The translations under genes were made by a program, and so were the position numbers. Below, one piece after another: positions 8,569 through 17,304 of a stretch of DNA of 64,000 nt. The notes under the pieces were generated by a model. The model did not search any database. It had not been told where the DNA came from and worked only from the letters and a program-made list of their open reading frames with translations. The stretch lies in the NCBI RefSeq assembly GCF_028748185.1, contig NZ_CP118164.1:2542001-2606000 (forward strand). The letters run 5' to 3'. Position 1 is the first letter of the stretch. Every line of letters begins with the position of its first letter. Source of the DNA: Bremerella sp. P1 (lineage in GTDB: Bacteria; Planctomycetota; Planctomycetia; Pirellulales; Pirellulaceae).

Positions 8569-11205
8569 TTAGAATTGAACGCGATCGACCGAACTGCCCG
8601 TGGGTCCGTGTTCCATTCCTTTGATTATCTCGCTAATTTGGCTTAGCGTGGCCGATTCCAGAATCCCCGAATCGACGATATCTGCCAGCTTGCCGGGATC
8701 ACCAAGTCCCATCTCAGCCTCAAGTTGATGTACCCAACGCAGGCAGTTTCCACGGCTGATCACACCGGTGGGCCGCTCGTCATTGACGACAATGACCCGG
8801 CGCATCGCAGCTTGGCAGAGGAATTCGTATACGTGAATCGCCGGATCGGATTCATCGAAACTGACGACTTCGCTACGCATCACCACCGATACCAGCGTTT
8901 TGCCTGCTTCCGGTCGACGGAAGGCTTGCATCAAGTCCTTCTCAGAAATGACGCCTACCAGGTAGCCCTTCTCGTCCACAACAGGCGCTGAATTGAACCC
9001 TTCGTTGATCAGCATTTGCGTGGCGTTTGCGATCGTATCGGTCTGGCAAATGGTAAGAATCGGGGAGGTCATGATCTCGGAAGCCGTCAGGTGTTCCAGC
9101 CGTTCTCGAACCTGATCATCAGATGCGATGATCCCGGTGGATTCCTGGCAATGTCCCAAACAAACGACATGACGCTTGCCTGAGCTCTTGGCGACCTTCA
9201 ACGCGATCTCCGCATTGTCGATCAGCGCTTCCAAGTTGGGTACGTCGTTGTTCCGCTGTGCGACCCCCATGCTTACCGAGCAGCGTACCTGCTCGCCAGG
9301 GACGTCGACGACCATTTTGTCGACCAGCATTTCGATACGCATCGCAACGCGATAGGCATTTACCTCGGCACATTCAGGCAATACCAACAGCAGGCGATCG
9401 CTATCCAAGCGGCACAGGTAATCGATTTGTCGTCCCTGAACCGTGATCGTCTGGGCCAGCTGCTGCAGTACCCGGTCGCCGGCCTCCAAACCGTAGTTGC
9501 GATTGATCTCGCTGAAGTCGTCGATATCGATGACCACGCAGGAGATCGGCAAATGATAGTTGCGAGCCCGTACCCACTCCCGTTTCAACTGGTCGTTTAG
9601 ATAGCGAAGCGTGGCGAGGCCGGTTAGCGGATCGTTTCGTTCGACCGTGCGAAGGTGGTTCTCCAGTTCGATAACCCGACCTGCCGAATTGATTCTCGAC
9701 AGCAGTTCTTCCCGGCCGATCGAATGCGAGATCACATCGTCGATTCCCAGGCGATAAGCCAGCGTCGGATCATTCAGCTCGGACTGATCGGCCAACATCA
9801 TCGTAAAGACGTAACGAGGTAGATGCTCTTCCCGAACCCAACGGCAAAATCCCTCGGCAGCGGCCTGGTTCTGTCCCCAATCGCTGATGACTACCATCGG
9901 GCAGTCTTCGCGAATGAGATGCTTGGCCGATGCAAACTCGCCGCAGGTACGTACATGCATCCCAACGCTTTGCAGCCACTTGATGATCAGTCCAATCGAA
10001 GGCGAACCATCGTTGATGACCACGGCATTCTCGCCGCTCAGCTCCGGTGCCGCTTGATGCTTGCCCCAGTGATAATTGGTCGTTTGCCCTGGGGCTGCGT
10101 TTAGGAAACGCACGACGCTGTGTTGTTCTGCCGAGAACGCTTCGATCTTGTCGAACGTTTCCTCGAAGGCAGTCACGATTGCCGGATCAAACTGAGTTCC
10201 ACTTCCCTCGCAGATCATGGCTTTTGCCTGATCAGAGCGGATCGCATCTTTATACACACGCTTGCTGGAGAGGGCGTCGAATACGTCGGCCACGCTCACG
10301 ATGCGAGCGGCCAATGGTATCTCGGCTCCCTTCAAGCCTTCCAAATAGCCGCATCCATCCCAACGCTCGTGGTGATATCGAGCGATCTCGGCGGCCATGT
10401 GAAAGAACGAGCCACTCGAGCTACTCTTGGCGGCTTCTTGCAGCGTTTCGGCGCCGATACGGACGTGCTGCTTCATCGCGTTGAATTCTTCCGCCGTCAG
10501 CTTGCCGGGCTTCAGCAAGATCGCATCGGAGATACCAACCTTACCGATGTCGTGCAAAGGACTGGAACGAAAGAGGTCTTGCAGGAACAAATCATCGATT
10601 GCGTCCTGGTAAGGCCCGCTGATCCGCAGTTGCTCAGCAATCATCTGCGAATAGGCGCGCATGCGAACGAGGTGCTCGCCTGTTTCCGTGTCACGCGAGT
10701 CGGCAAGCTTCGCCAACGCAAAGACCGCAATGTCTTGCGTGGATTGAATGGCCATCGAGCGATTTTCGACGATCCGCTCTAACTCGCGAGAATAGTTCGC
10801 AAGCTTGCGTTCGGCGGTCGTGGCACGCATCAGCGCACTGTGCAGCCGCATCAGAACGTCAATCTTTGCGGTTAACTCTAAACGGCCGATTGATTTATCG
10901 ATGACGTTATCGGCACCGGCGGCAAACATTTCCAATCGCTGTGATTCACTAAGACCTTCTCCCAGCACAAGGAGCTGTATCTGTCGACTTGCAAATTCAC
11001 GGCGAATCGCTCGGCAGACTTCAAGGGCCGAGTCGTCGCGCAAGTGATAATCGAGCAAGATCAACGCAGGCTGAACTTGCTCGATAGATGCGCGGATCTT
11101 GTCCGCATTCTCCAGAATATGAACGGTGTGATGTTCACTGAGAACGTCGCGCAGTTTCCTGCGAAGCGCACTAGTGCTTTCGATCACGAGTAATCGATTG
11201 TGCAT
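8569..11205 (-). CDS. REC / HD-GYP / REC / degenerate GGDEF / CBS-pair regulator
   Basis: 878-aa cytoplasmic signalling protein. Order: receiver domain (about 3-120, phospho-acceptor Asp52 in ILLDYHL); coiled linker; HD-GYP phosphodiesterase-type domain (about 155-370, HDIGK, HHERWDGCGY, then LEGLKGAEIPLAARI); a second receiver-like domain (about 395-515, VVISDWG); a GGDEF-fold domain (about 530-690); and two CBS repeats (about 715-840). The GGDEF signature is replaced by LDSDR, so cyclase activity is unlikely, and the GYP motif reads GYL. It probably reads or cleaves a cyclic dinucleotide under phosphorylation and nucleotide control. A longer reading from a TTG at 11238 exists; I prefer the ATG at 11205 because the receiver domain begins there. 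Confidence 0.88.
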   Translation of the reverse strand: MHNRLLVIESTSALRRKLRDVLSEHHTVHILENADKIRASIEQVQPALILLDYHLRDDSALEVCRAIRREFASRQIQLLVLGEGLSESQRLEMFAAGADNVIDKSIGRLELTAKIDVLMRLHSALMRATTAERKLANYSRELERIVENRSMAIQSTQDIAVFALAKLADSRDTETGEHLVRMRAYSQMIAEQLRISGPYQDAIDDLFLQDLFRSSPLHDIGKVGISDAILLKPGKLTAEEFNAMKQHVRIGAETLQEAAKSSSSGSFFHMAAEIARYHHERWDGCGYLEGLKGAEIPLAARIVSVADVFDALSSKRVYKDAIRSDQAKAMICEGSGTQFDPAIVTAFEETFDKIEAFSAEQHSVVRFLNAAPGQTTNYHWGKHQAAPELSGENAVVINDGSPSIGLIIKWLQSVGMHVRTCGEFASAKHLIREDCPMVVISDWGQNQAAAEGFCRWVREEHLPRYVFTMMLADQSELNDPTLAYRLGIDDVISHSIGREELLSRINSAGRVIELENHLRTVERNDPLTGLATLRYLNDQLKREWVRARNYHLPISCVVIDIDDFSEINRNYGLEAGDRVLQQLAQTITVQGRQIDYLCRLDSDRLLLVLPECAEVNAYRVAMRIEMLVDKMVVDVPGEQVRCSVSMGVAQRNNDVPNLEALIDNAEIALKVAKSSGKRHVVCLGHCQESTGIIASDDQVRERLEHLTASEIMTSPILTICQTDTIANATQMLINEGFNSAPVVDEKGYLVGVISEKDLMQAFRRPEAGKTLVSVVMRSEVVSFDESDPAIHVYEFLCQAAMRRVIVVNDERPTGVISRGNCLRWVHQLEAEMGLGDPGKLADIVDSGILESATLSQISEIIKGMEHGPTGSSVDRVQF

Positions 11206-11446
11206 GGCCTGCCCACCATACTTCACTTTGATCAGCAAACGCTTCGCACCAACAGATGTGGCGCTATCAAAAAGCGATTACTGCTTCCTAGTAACCTGAG
11301 ACGCTGAAAACTTAGGGCGCCTCACAAATATCGCAAGAAGCGCAAGCAGAATATCTGATTGGATACCACCCGAATTATCCGACGCTGCCAGCAATGCCAG
11401 AACAATCGCGACAACCGGTCGCTCAGATAAATCGCGATCGATGCGA

Positions 11447-12310
11447 CTAGCCGTGAGTCTTGCGGGGTACCACACGGTGGAAATGAAGTTCCACTTCTCC
11501 GGCAACCACGCGGCGGAGGCCTTCGACCAGGCAAGTGGGCTCGTTGACTTCCTGCCCTATCCGGATGATCTCTTCGATCTTGGTACCGGGTTCAACAGAG
11601 AACGTTTCCTGATGGATAATCTGATTGCCGGCATCCAGTTCGGGAACGATGAAGTGACAGGTCGCACCGAACGTGAGCATCCGTACTTCGTTGGCATCGT
11701 GGTAAGGGCGAATTCCCGGAAAGCTCGGGAGAAGGCCGTGATGGAGGTTAATGATGCGGCCCCCGGCATATTTCCAACAGCTGGCCGCCGGCAGAATACG
11801 CATATAGCGAGCCAGCAGAACGTAGTCGACGTCGTACTCGTCGAGGATTTCGATCATCCGCTCGTCGTTGGCTTCTCCCTTCTCGCGGCCGATGTTCTGC
11901 CAATCGACACCATGGCTTTCGGCCAGTCCCTTGCAGTTATCGCGATTGCCGATCATGACCGCTGGTATCGCGTTGATTTCCCCAGCCGCAATCGCCTCGA
12001 GCACGGCCTGGGCGGGCTCGGGGCGGTAGGTGGTGCAGATCGCGATACGGGGACAATCGCGGCGAACATCGGCCGACCAGACCCGGATCGAAAGCTTTTT
12101 CAGCCGGCCAATCTCGGTCAAAGCCGTTCGGAGCGAATTGTAGAGGTCAGCATCGATATGCACGCGCAGGAACATGGCGAAGACGGCCTCTTCGTCATGG
12201 TCATACATCTGGATTTCGGCAATGTTCGCCCCTAAACCCGTCACATAGTGAATAATCGGATCGGCCAAACCCACGTTATCTGGTCCGACTGCGGTGATCA
12301 CAACGAGCAT
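11447..12310 (-). CDS. purU: Formyltetrahydrofolate deformylase
   Basis: Hydrolyses 10-formyl-THF to THF and formate, balancing one-carbon pools. The 287-aa product has an N-terminal ACT domain (GPDNVGLADPIIHYVTGLGANI) and a C-terminal formyltransferase-fold domain. The catalytic segment NLHHGLLPSFPG supplies Asn and His, and VPELDAGNQIIHQ carries the catalytic Asp, as in PurU and related GAR transformylases. The ACT domain and the family-specific spacing argue for PurU over PurN. The ATG at 12310 is preferred to a TTG two codons upstream. It stands alone, with the YkgJ-like gene divergent. Confidence 0.93.
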   Translation of the reverse strand: MLVVITAVGPDNVGLADPIIHYVTGLGANIAEIQMYDHDEEAVFAMFLRVHIDADLYNSLRTALTEIGRLKKLSIRVWSADVRRDCPRIAICTTYRPEPAQAVLEAIAAGEINAIPAVMIGNRDNCKGLAESHGVDWQNIGREKGEANDERMIEILDEYDVDYVLLARYMRILPAASCWKYAGGRIINLHHGLLPSFPGIRPYHDANEVRMLTFGATCHFIVPELDAGNQIIHQETFSVEPGTKIEEIIRIGQEVNEPTCLVEGLRRVVAGEVELHFHRVVPRKTHG

Positions 12311-12456
12311 CGCCAAACTACCTATGGAGTCTTAAAACAACGATTGAACCTACTTCGAATATCGACCCGAACTAGGCATTGTAGCACCGGTTTGCTACCT
12401 TGTCCGAAGAAGTCCTACATCTTACCAACGCCACCAATTCGCCGAGGATGGCCAAA

Positions 12457-12891
12457 ATGATCCAGAAAAAGGTTCGCCGAGAAGATCTTGGGCCGGATGA
12501 GAACCTGTGCGAACACTGCACCGCCAAGTGCTGCCGTTACTTCGCGCTGCCGATTGAAACGCCCACCGAATTCGCCGATTTCGAGTTTATCCGGTGGTAC
12601 CTGCTGCACGACCGGGCCTCCGTCTTTCTGGATGAAGACGTTTGGTATTTGTTGGTTCATACGACCTGCAAGCATCTGCAAGACGATTATCGCTGCGGTA
12701 TCTATGAGACCCGCCCGCAGATTTGTCGCGACTACACGACCGAAGCGTGCGAGTACGACGACGATTGGTGCTACGAGAAGTATTTCGAAACCCCAGAGCA
12801 GATCTGGGAATACGCCGAGGCCACCACGCCTCGCCGCCCAGGCCAAAGCCTGCGAAGCACCAAGCCGCCAGCACTGCCGATTCTTAGCTAG
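12457..12891 (+). CDS. YkgJ-family cysteine-cluster protein
   Basis: 144-aa small cytoplasmic protein with the CxxCxxxCC pattern of the UPF0153/YkgJ family (CEHCTAKCCRY near residue 18). A second set follows: CKHL, then RCGIY, then PQICRDY, and late C residues in ACEYDDDWCYEKY. The family is believed to bind a metal or Fe-S centre; its biochemical role is unsettled. The ATG at 12457 has GAGG nine bases upstream; an ATG at 12448 is the alternative, while a TTG at 12400 would add an implausible leader. It lies between divergent purU and hisS, with about 124 nt before hisS. Confidence 0.82.
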   Translation: MIQKKVRREDLGPDENLCEHCTAKCCRYFALPIETPTEFADFEFIRWYLLHDRASVFLDEDVWYLLVHTTCKHLQDDYRCGIYETRPQICRDYTTEACEYDDDWCYEKYFETPEQIWEYAEATTPRRPGQSLRSTKPPALPILS

Positions 12892-13015
12892 TTCTTGTTT
12901 TGCTCAAGAATCCTGGCCGAATAACGGCGAAAGAAAATAGTCAGGGGCGAACTATCTAGGTTCTGCCCTGTCCTATCGGAACTAATTGACCGCAAGCCAT
13001 CGAACCCCGAATCCC

Positions 13016-14368
13016 ATGTCCAACAAGAAGAAACTTATCCAACCCCGCACGCTCAAAGGCTTTCGCGACTATTTGCCTGACGCGATGATGCCGCGAGAGG
13101 AGTTGGTCAACACGGCACGCCGCGTTTATCGTTCGTATGGGTTCGCCCCGATCGATACGCCAACGCTGGAATATGCCGAGATTCTGCTGGGCAAAGGAAG
13201 CGACGAAACCGATCGGCAAATGTACCGATTCGAGGATCATGGCAAACGAGACGTAGGCATGCGTTTCGATCTGACCGTTCCCCTGGCCCGCTTCGCGGCT
13301 CAACACATCGGTGAACTGGGAACGCCCTTCAAGCGTTATCACATCGCAACCGTCTGGCGAGGCGAGAACACCCAGCGCGGTCGCTATCGCGAGTTCATGC
13401 AGTGCGACTTCGACACGATCGGCACAAAGAGCATCGTGGCCGATATCGAAACGGCCCTGGTCATTCATGACCTGATGCTGGCGATCGGGTTCGAAGGCTT
13501 CACGGTCCGCGTGAACAATCGCCAGGTGCTATCGGGTCTGCTCGAAAAGCTCGACCTCGTTGAGAAGTCGACCGAAGTCCTGCGTGCGCTCGACAAGCTG
13601 GCCAAGATCGGTGCCGAGAAAGTTGCTGCGGAAATGCAGGAAACGGCCGGCGCTTCCGCCGAGCAAGCAGCCCAGGTTTTGAAGCTGGCAGAAATCGGCG
13701 GCACGACCGACGAGATCCTTTCGGCACTCGATAGCCTGGTCGCTGGTAGCGAAAAAGGAGAGATCGGCGTCGGACAGCTGCGCGAGTTGACCGCAGCCAC
13801 GGCAGCCGCAGGCGTCCCTGCTGAGCGACTTCAGATCGATGTCTCGATTGCCCGCGGGTTGGACTATTACACCGGGACGATCTTCGAGACCTTCCTTAGC
13901 GAGCTACCTGGCATCGGCAGCGTTTGCAGTGGTGGCCGCTACAACGACCTGGCCAGCTTGTACACCAATCAAGAGCTGCCAGGCATCGGAGCCTCGCTGG
14001 GACTGGACCGACTTCTGGCGGCGATGGAAGAACTCGGCAAGATCGAAGCTCGAACAACGCCGGCCGAAGTCTTCATTCCCTACTTCGACGCCAACAGCCT
14101 GCAACAGTATCTCAAGATCGCGGCCACGCTTCGCACGGCAGGCTTCAACGTCGAACTCTATCCCGATGCCAAGAAGCTTGGTCAGCAGCTGAAGTATGCC
14201 GACCGACGCGGGTTCAAAGTGGCGATCGTCGCCGGCGACCGTGAACTGGCCGAGGATAAGTGCCAGGTGAAGGATCTGAAGACAGGCGACTCGGCCGAGG
14301 CCAGTCTAGCGGGGGGTGCCGAAGAATTGATTGCGGGAATTTCGAAAATTCTGCGGCCCACCGCATAA
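13016..14368 (+). CDS. hisS: Histidyl-tRNA synthetase
   Basis: Class II aminoacyl-tRNA synthetase charging tRNA-His. 450 aa with class II motif 1 near the N-terminus (LKGFRDYLP, then YGFAPIDTPTLE), motif 2 RGENTQRGRYREFMQCDFD, the histidine-specific RGLDYYTG loop, motif 3 ASLGLDRLL and a C-terminal anticodon-binding domain starting around PAEVFIPYFD. The ATG at 13016 begins MSNKKKLIQP; an upstream in-frame start at 12986 would add ten non-conserved residues. A small perfect inverted repeat follows the stop codon. Confidence 0.96.
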   Translation: MSNKKKLIQPRTLKGFRDYLPDAMMPREELVNTARRVYRSYGFAPIDTPTLEYAEILLGKGSDETDRQMYRFEDHGKRDVGMRFDLTVPLARFAAQHIGELGTPFKRYHIATVWRGENTQRGRYREFMQCDFDTIGTKSIVADIETALVIHDLMLAIGFEGFTVRVNNRQVLSGLLEKLDLVEKSTEVLRALDKLAKIGAEKVAAEMQETAGASAEQAAQVLKLAEIGGTTDEILSALDSLVAGSEKGEIGVGQLRELTAATAAAGVPAERLQIDVSIARGLDYYTGTIFETFLSELPGIGSVCSGGRYNDLASLYTNQELPGIGASLGLDRLLAAMEELGKIEARTTPAEVFIPYFDANSLQQYLKIAATLRTAGFNVELYPDAKKLGQQLKYADRRGFKVAIVAGDRELAEDKCQVKDLKTGDSAEASLAGGAEELIAGISKILRPTA

Positions 14369-14374
14369 CCCCCA

Positions 14375-14390
14375 TGACAAGGTGTTGTCA
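14375..14390. other. Small hairpin just after hisS
   Basis: TGACAA and TTGTCA form perfect 6-bp arms around a GGTG loop, starting 6 nt after the hisS stop. No T-tract follows, so intrinsic termination is uncertain; it could stabilise the mRNA 3' end. Confidence 0.3.
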
Positions 14391-14463
14391 CCCCTAGTTG
14401 CGATATTGAAGCCATCCAAGATCTCCGGCTTCTCACCTCGCAACTTTCCCGAGGGCAACACCG

Positions 14464-15039
14464 ATGACGATCCGCACGAACCATTATGAAGTCGCACTCG
14501 AAGCTTTCTTGCGCGACGAGAAGATCCCCTACATCGCCGTCGATGAACGACGCCGTTCGCTGTACGGAGCCGGCTCGCTCAAGAACCTCGATTTCATCGC
14601 CACCCCCAGCGGCAGTGACATGTCGTGGCTGATCGATGTGAAGGGACGCCGATTCCCTTCCGGTCGCAAGAACCGCTACTGGAAGAACTGGACCACGACC
14701 GACGACCTGCAAAGCTTGTCGCAGTGGCAGCGGCTGTTGGGTCCCCAGTTTCGCGGGATGCTCGTCTTTGTGTACGACGTCGTTGGCGAAATGGCTCCCG
14801 TTCCACAGCACTTACTGTATCCGCATCAAGACCGACTCTACGCGTTCATTGGGGTCCGGCTCGACTTGTATGTCGCTTGGGCGCGGAAAATCTCGCCACG
14901 TTGGAAAACCATGTCGATGCCAACCAAGGCTTTCCGCCAACTGGCCGAACCGCTGCAAGTCACCCTCCGGACGCCGGTCGTCTCGGGAGGTGACTTCGAT
15001 CATCGGCGGTCCGGCAATACCGCATCGGCGATTGCCTGA
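14464..15039 (+). CDS. HYExAFE-type protein with nuclease-like D...DVK motif
   Basis: 191-aa cytoplasmic protein. The N-terminus reads NHYEVALEAFLRDE, matching the HYExAFE pattern that names a planctomycete family of unknown function (here A-L-E at the AFE position). Residues 43-63 contain NLDFIA followed by SWLIDVKGRR: an Asp, about 13 residues, then D-V-K, as in PD-(D/E)XK nuclease folds (D...ExK/DxK). A conserved Gln/Trp-rich segment follows. Downstream of hisS by 95 nt on the same strand and convergent with the HemD-HemE gene. Nuclease activity is my inference from the motif and has not been shown for the family as far as I know. Confidence 0.75.
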   Translation: MTIRTNHYEVALEAFLRDEKIPYIAVDERRRSLYGAGSLKNLDFIATPSGSDMSWLIDVKGRRFPSGRKNRYWKNWTTTDDLQSLSQWQRLLGPQFRGMLVFVYDVVGEMAPVPQHLLYPHQDRLYAFIGVRLDLYVAWARKISPRWKTMSMPTKAFRQLAEPLQVTLRTPVVSGGDFDHRRSGNTASAIA

Positions 15040-15091
15040 AGAGATCGGGACCATCCCACCGATGATCCCTTACCGGAATAAGCCGCACGGA

Positions 15092-17020
15092 TTACTTCCG
15101 CTGGCTCATTTCATGAACCATGTCGACCAACGCTCTCGCATTGTCGACCGGCGTTTGCTGCATCACCCCGTGGCCAAGATTGAAGATGTGCCCCGGTCGG
15201 CCGGCAGCTTGGTCGAGGACATCCTTCGCGCGGCGGCGTAGCTCCATCTGGTCTGCCAACAGCGAGACCGGGTCGAGGTTCCCTTGCACGGCGATATTGT
15301 GGCCAACCGTTTCCCAGGCCACGTCGAGACGAATACGCCAATCGACACCCACAACCGCCGCGCCCGATTCGGCCAGCATTGGCAGAAGTGCCGGGTTGCC
15401 GGTTGCAAAGTTGATCACCGGCACGCCGGGAGCAATCTGGGCGACGATGTCCTTCACGTACGGAAGCACATAACGGCGATAGTCATCCGGTCCGAGCGCT
15501 CCGGCCCATGAATCGAATAGCTGCACGGCCTGAGCACCCGCGGCGATCTGGGCATTCAAGTAGCGCGAGATCGCACGCACGAAGCGTTCCATCAGTTCTC
15601 GCCAGGCACCAGGGTCGCGGAACATGAGGGTCTTCGTGTTCACGTAATCGCGACTACCACCCCCTTCGATCGCATAACTGGCTAGGGTGAACGGAGCTCC
15701 GGCAAAACCGATCAGCGGCATATCCGCCGGCAAATCGGCACGCGTTTGCTTGACCGTTTCCATCACGTAGTGCAGCGAGTCGGTGCTTTCCAGTTCCAGC
15801 ACGCGATCGACGTCGGCCGCTTCACGAATCGGGTTATGAATGACCGGGCCTTCTCCCTTGGCGAACTCGAGGTCCAACCCCATCGGCTGCAAGATCGGCA
15901 GCAGGTCCGAGAAGATGATCGCTGCATCAACGCCCAACTTCTCGACAGCCGTGCACATCACTTCGCTGCAAAGCTGAGGATTGGCACACAGTTCGAGGAA
16001 GGTCGTCTTCGCGCGGACTTCTCGGTATTCCTTCATGTAGCGCCCGGCCTGACGCATCAGCCACACGGGCGTGAAGTCGGTCGGTTCGCGACGACAAGCC
16101 TTGAGAAATGCACTGTTGTACCAGGGTGCTTCTTTGTTGAGCGCCGCTTTGGTGGTCTCTTGCAAGACGGCACGGATCTGACGCTTACGCACGAGAATAT
16201 CCTGTGAGCGTTCAGCCGCGGCTGCCACCAACGGCCCCATCTTAGGATGCTCTGGCTCGACATCGACCGGGTAGCCCAAGTCGCGCAGGCGTTCGCTCAT
16301 CGTGGGACCGACACTGCAAATGACCGTACCACGCAAAGCTGCCGAGAAGGCTTCCATCTGCCCCTGTCGCTGGGCCAGCTTCAAGACGTGATTCAGCTGA
16401 TTGGCCGACGTGAACATCGTGACATCGATCTTGCCGTCGATCATTTTCTGAATGTTTGCCGCCAGGGGGCCGATGTCTTCCGGCAGGTCCCAGTCGTACA
16501 CATGCAGGGTTTCGACATGCGCGCCGCGGGCCTCAAGCCCGGCAACCAAGCTGGCATTGGTAACGCCGTATTCCTGTACCACCAGCGTTTGATTGGCGAT
16601 GTGGATCTCGGTATCGATGGTCTGTAGAATCTCGCGCCACGTGTTGGGCTCAGGCACCTTAATGGTCGGCGTCAGCTTTACTTCCCGCATCGCGGCCACA
16701 GGCTTCGGTCCACGGCAGATCGTGGTGATGTCGGATAAGGCATCCAGAAATCGTTGCTTGTCGACTTTACGATCGATGGCCGCCAGCAGGTGGTTGAATC
16801 CCACCCCGGTCATGAAAATGACGATATCGATCTGGCCAGTAATCACGCGATTGGCAAAGTCGATCGCTGGTTGATTGTCATCCAACGGCACTTCGCGCAT
16901 CGAAGGGCTCACGTGCGGAACGCCCCCGAACTTCTCGATGATCATCGCCATTTCTTTTCCGCGACGACTCTCGAACGAGGCAACATTCAGGCCTGCGAAG
17001 TTTTTTCCATTTTCTGGCAT
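15092..17020 (-). CDS. hemE: HemD-HemE fusion: uroporphyrinogen-III synthase / decarboxylase
   Basis: 642 aa joining two consecutive haem-pathway enzymes. Residues 1 to about 280 have the HemD fold (FESRRGKEMAMIIEKFGG, then DIVIFMTGVGF, TMFTSANQLNH and CSVGPTMSERLRDLG). Residues 297-642 are HemE: FTPVWLMRQAGRYMKEYR (active-site Arg segment), ADLPADMPLIGFAGAPFTLASY, and a HIFNLGHGV terminus. HemD cyclises hydroxymethylbilane to uroporphyrinogen III; HemE removes four carboxylates to give coproporphyrinogen III. The DNA is continuous in one frame with an ATG start at 17020. The usual arrangement is two separate proteins. Confidence 0.9.
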   Translation of the reverse strand: MPENGKNFAGLNVASFESRRGKEMAMIIEKFGGVPHVSPSMREVPLDDNQPAIDFANRVITGQIDIVIFMTGVGFNHLLAAIDRKVDKQRFLDALSDITTICRGPKPVAAMREVKLTPTIKVPEPNTWREILQTIDTEIHIANQTLVVQEYGVTNASLVAGLEARGAHVETLHVYDWDLPEDIGPLAANIQKMIDGKIDVTMFTSANQLNHVLKLAQRQGQMEAFSAALRGTVICSVGPTMSERLRDLGYPVDVEPEHPKMGPLVAAAAERSQDILVRKRQIRAVLQETTKAALNKEAPWYNSAFLKACRREPTDFTPVWLMRQAGRYMKEYREVRAKTTFLELCANPQLCSEVMCTAVEKLGVDAAIIFSDLLPILQPMGLDLEFAKGEGPVIHNPIREAADVDRVLELESTDSLHYVMETVKQTRADLPADMPLIGFAGAPFTLASYAIEGGGSRDYVNTKTLMFRDPGAWRELMERFVRAISRYLNAQIAAGAQAVQLFDSWAGALGPDDYRRYVLPYVKDIVAQIAPGVPVINFATGNPALLPMLAESGAAVVGVDWRIRLDVAWETVGHNIAVQGNLDPVSLLADQMELRRRAKDVLDQAAGRPGHIFNLGHGVMQQTPVDNARALVDMVHEMSQRK

Positions 17021-17166
17021 ATAAATCTAATCCGCGTCTAGCTCTATTGGGGTGGGCGACCGGCAGGCGGTTGTTCCGCACTTGATATTCAGTTGGAAAC
17101 GCACCGAAAGGCCGTTTTCCTGGGAGAAAGCTTTCCCCCGGGGGCCTCGGCCAGCGTTCCAATTCA

Positions 17167-17195
17167 TTGACCGGCTTGTATTCTATTCCTACGAT
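17167..17195 (+). promoter_or_regulatory. Candidate sigma-70-type promoter for the ExbBD/VWA operon
   Basis: TTGACC at 17167-17172, a 17-nt spacer, then TACGAT at 17190-17195. This lies about 110 nt upstream of the first ATG of the eight-gene operon, in the region divergent from the HemD-HemE gene. Five of six -35 and four of six -10 positions match consensus. Planctomycete promoter rules are not well known, so this is only a candidate. Confidence 0.45.
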
Positions 17196-17304
17196 GATGA
17201 TTGTGCAGTGTACACCACCTTACGGTGCGCAACTGCCACGCTCCTCTGATTTTAGCAGTTTGCGGTCTCGACCGGTAAACGAAGGCTTTTCGCGAGTTCC
17301 CACC

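Noticed and set aside
11278-11505. 75-aa frame overlapping the end of purU
   Set aside because: Overlaps the conserved purU C-terminus, has no ribosome site and no domain.
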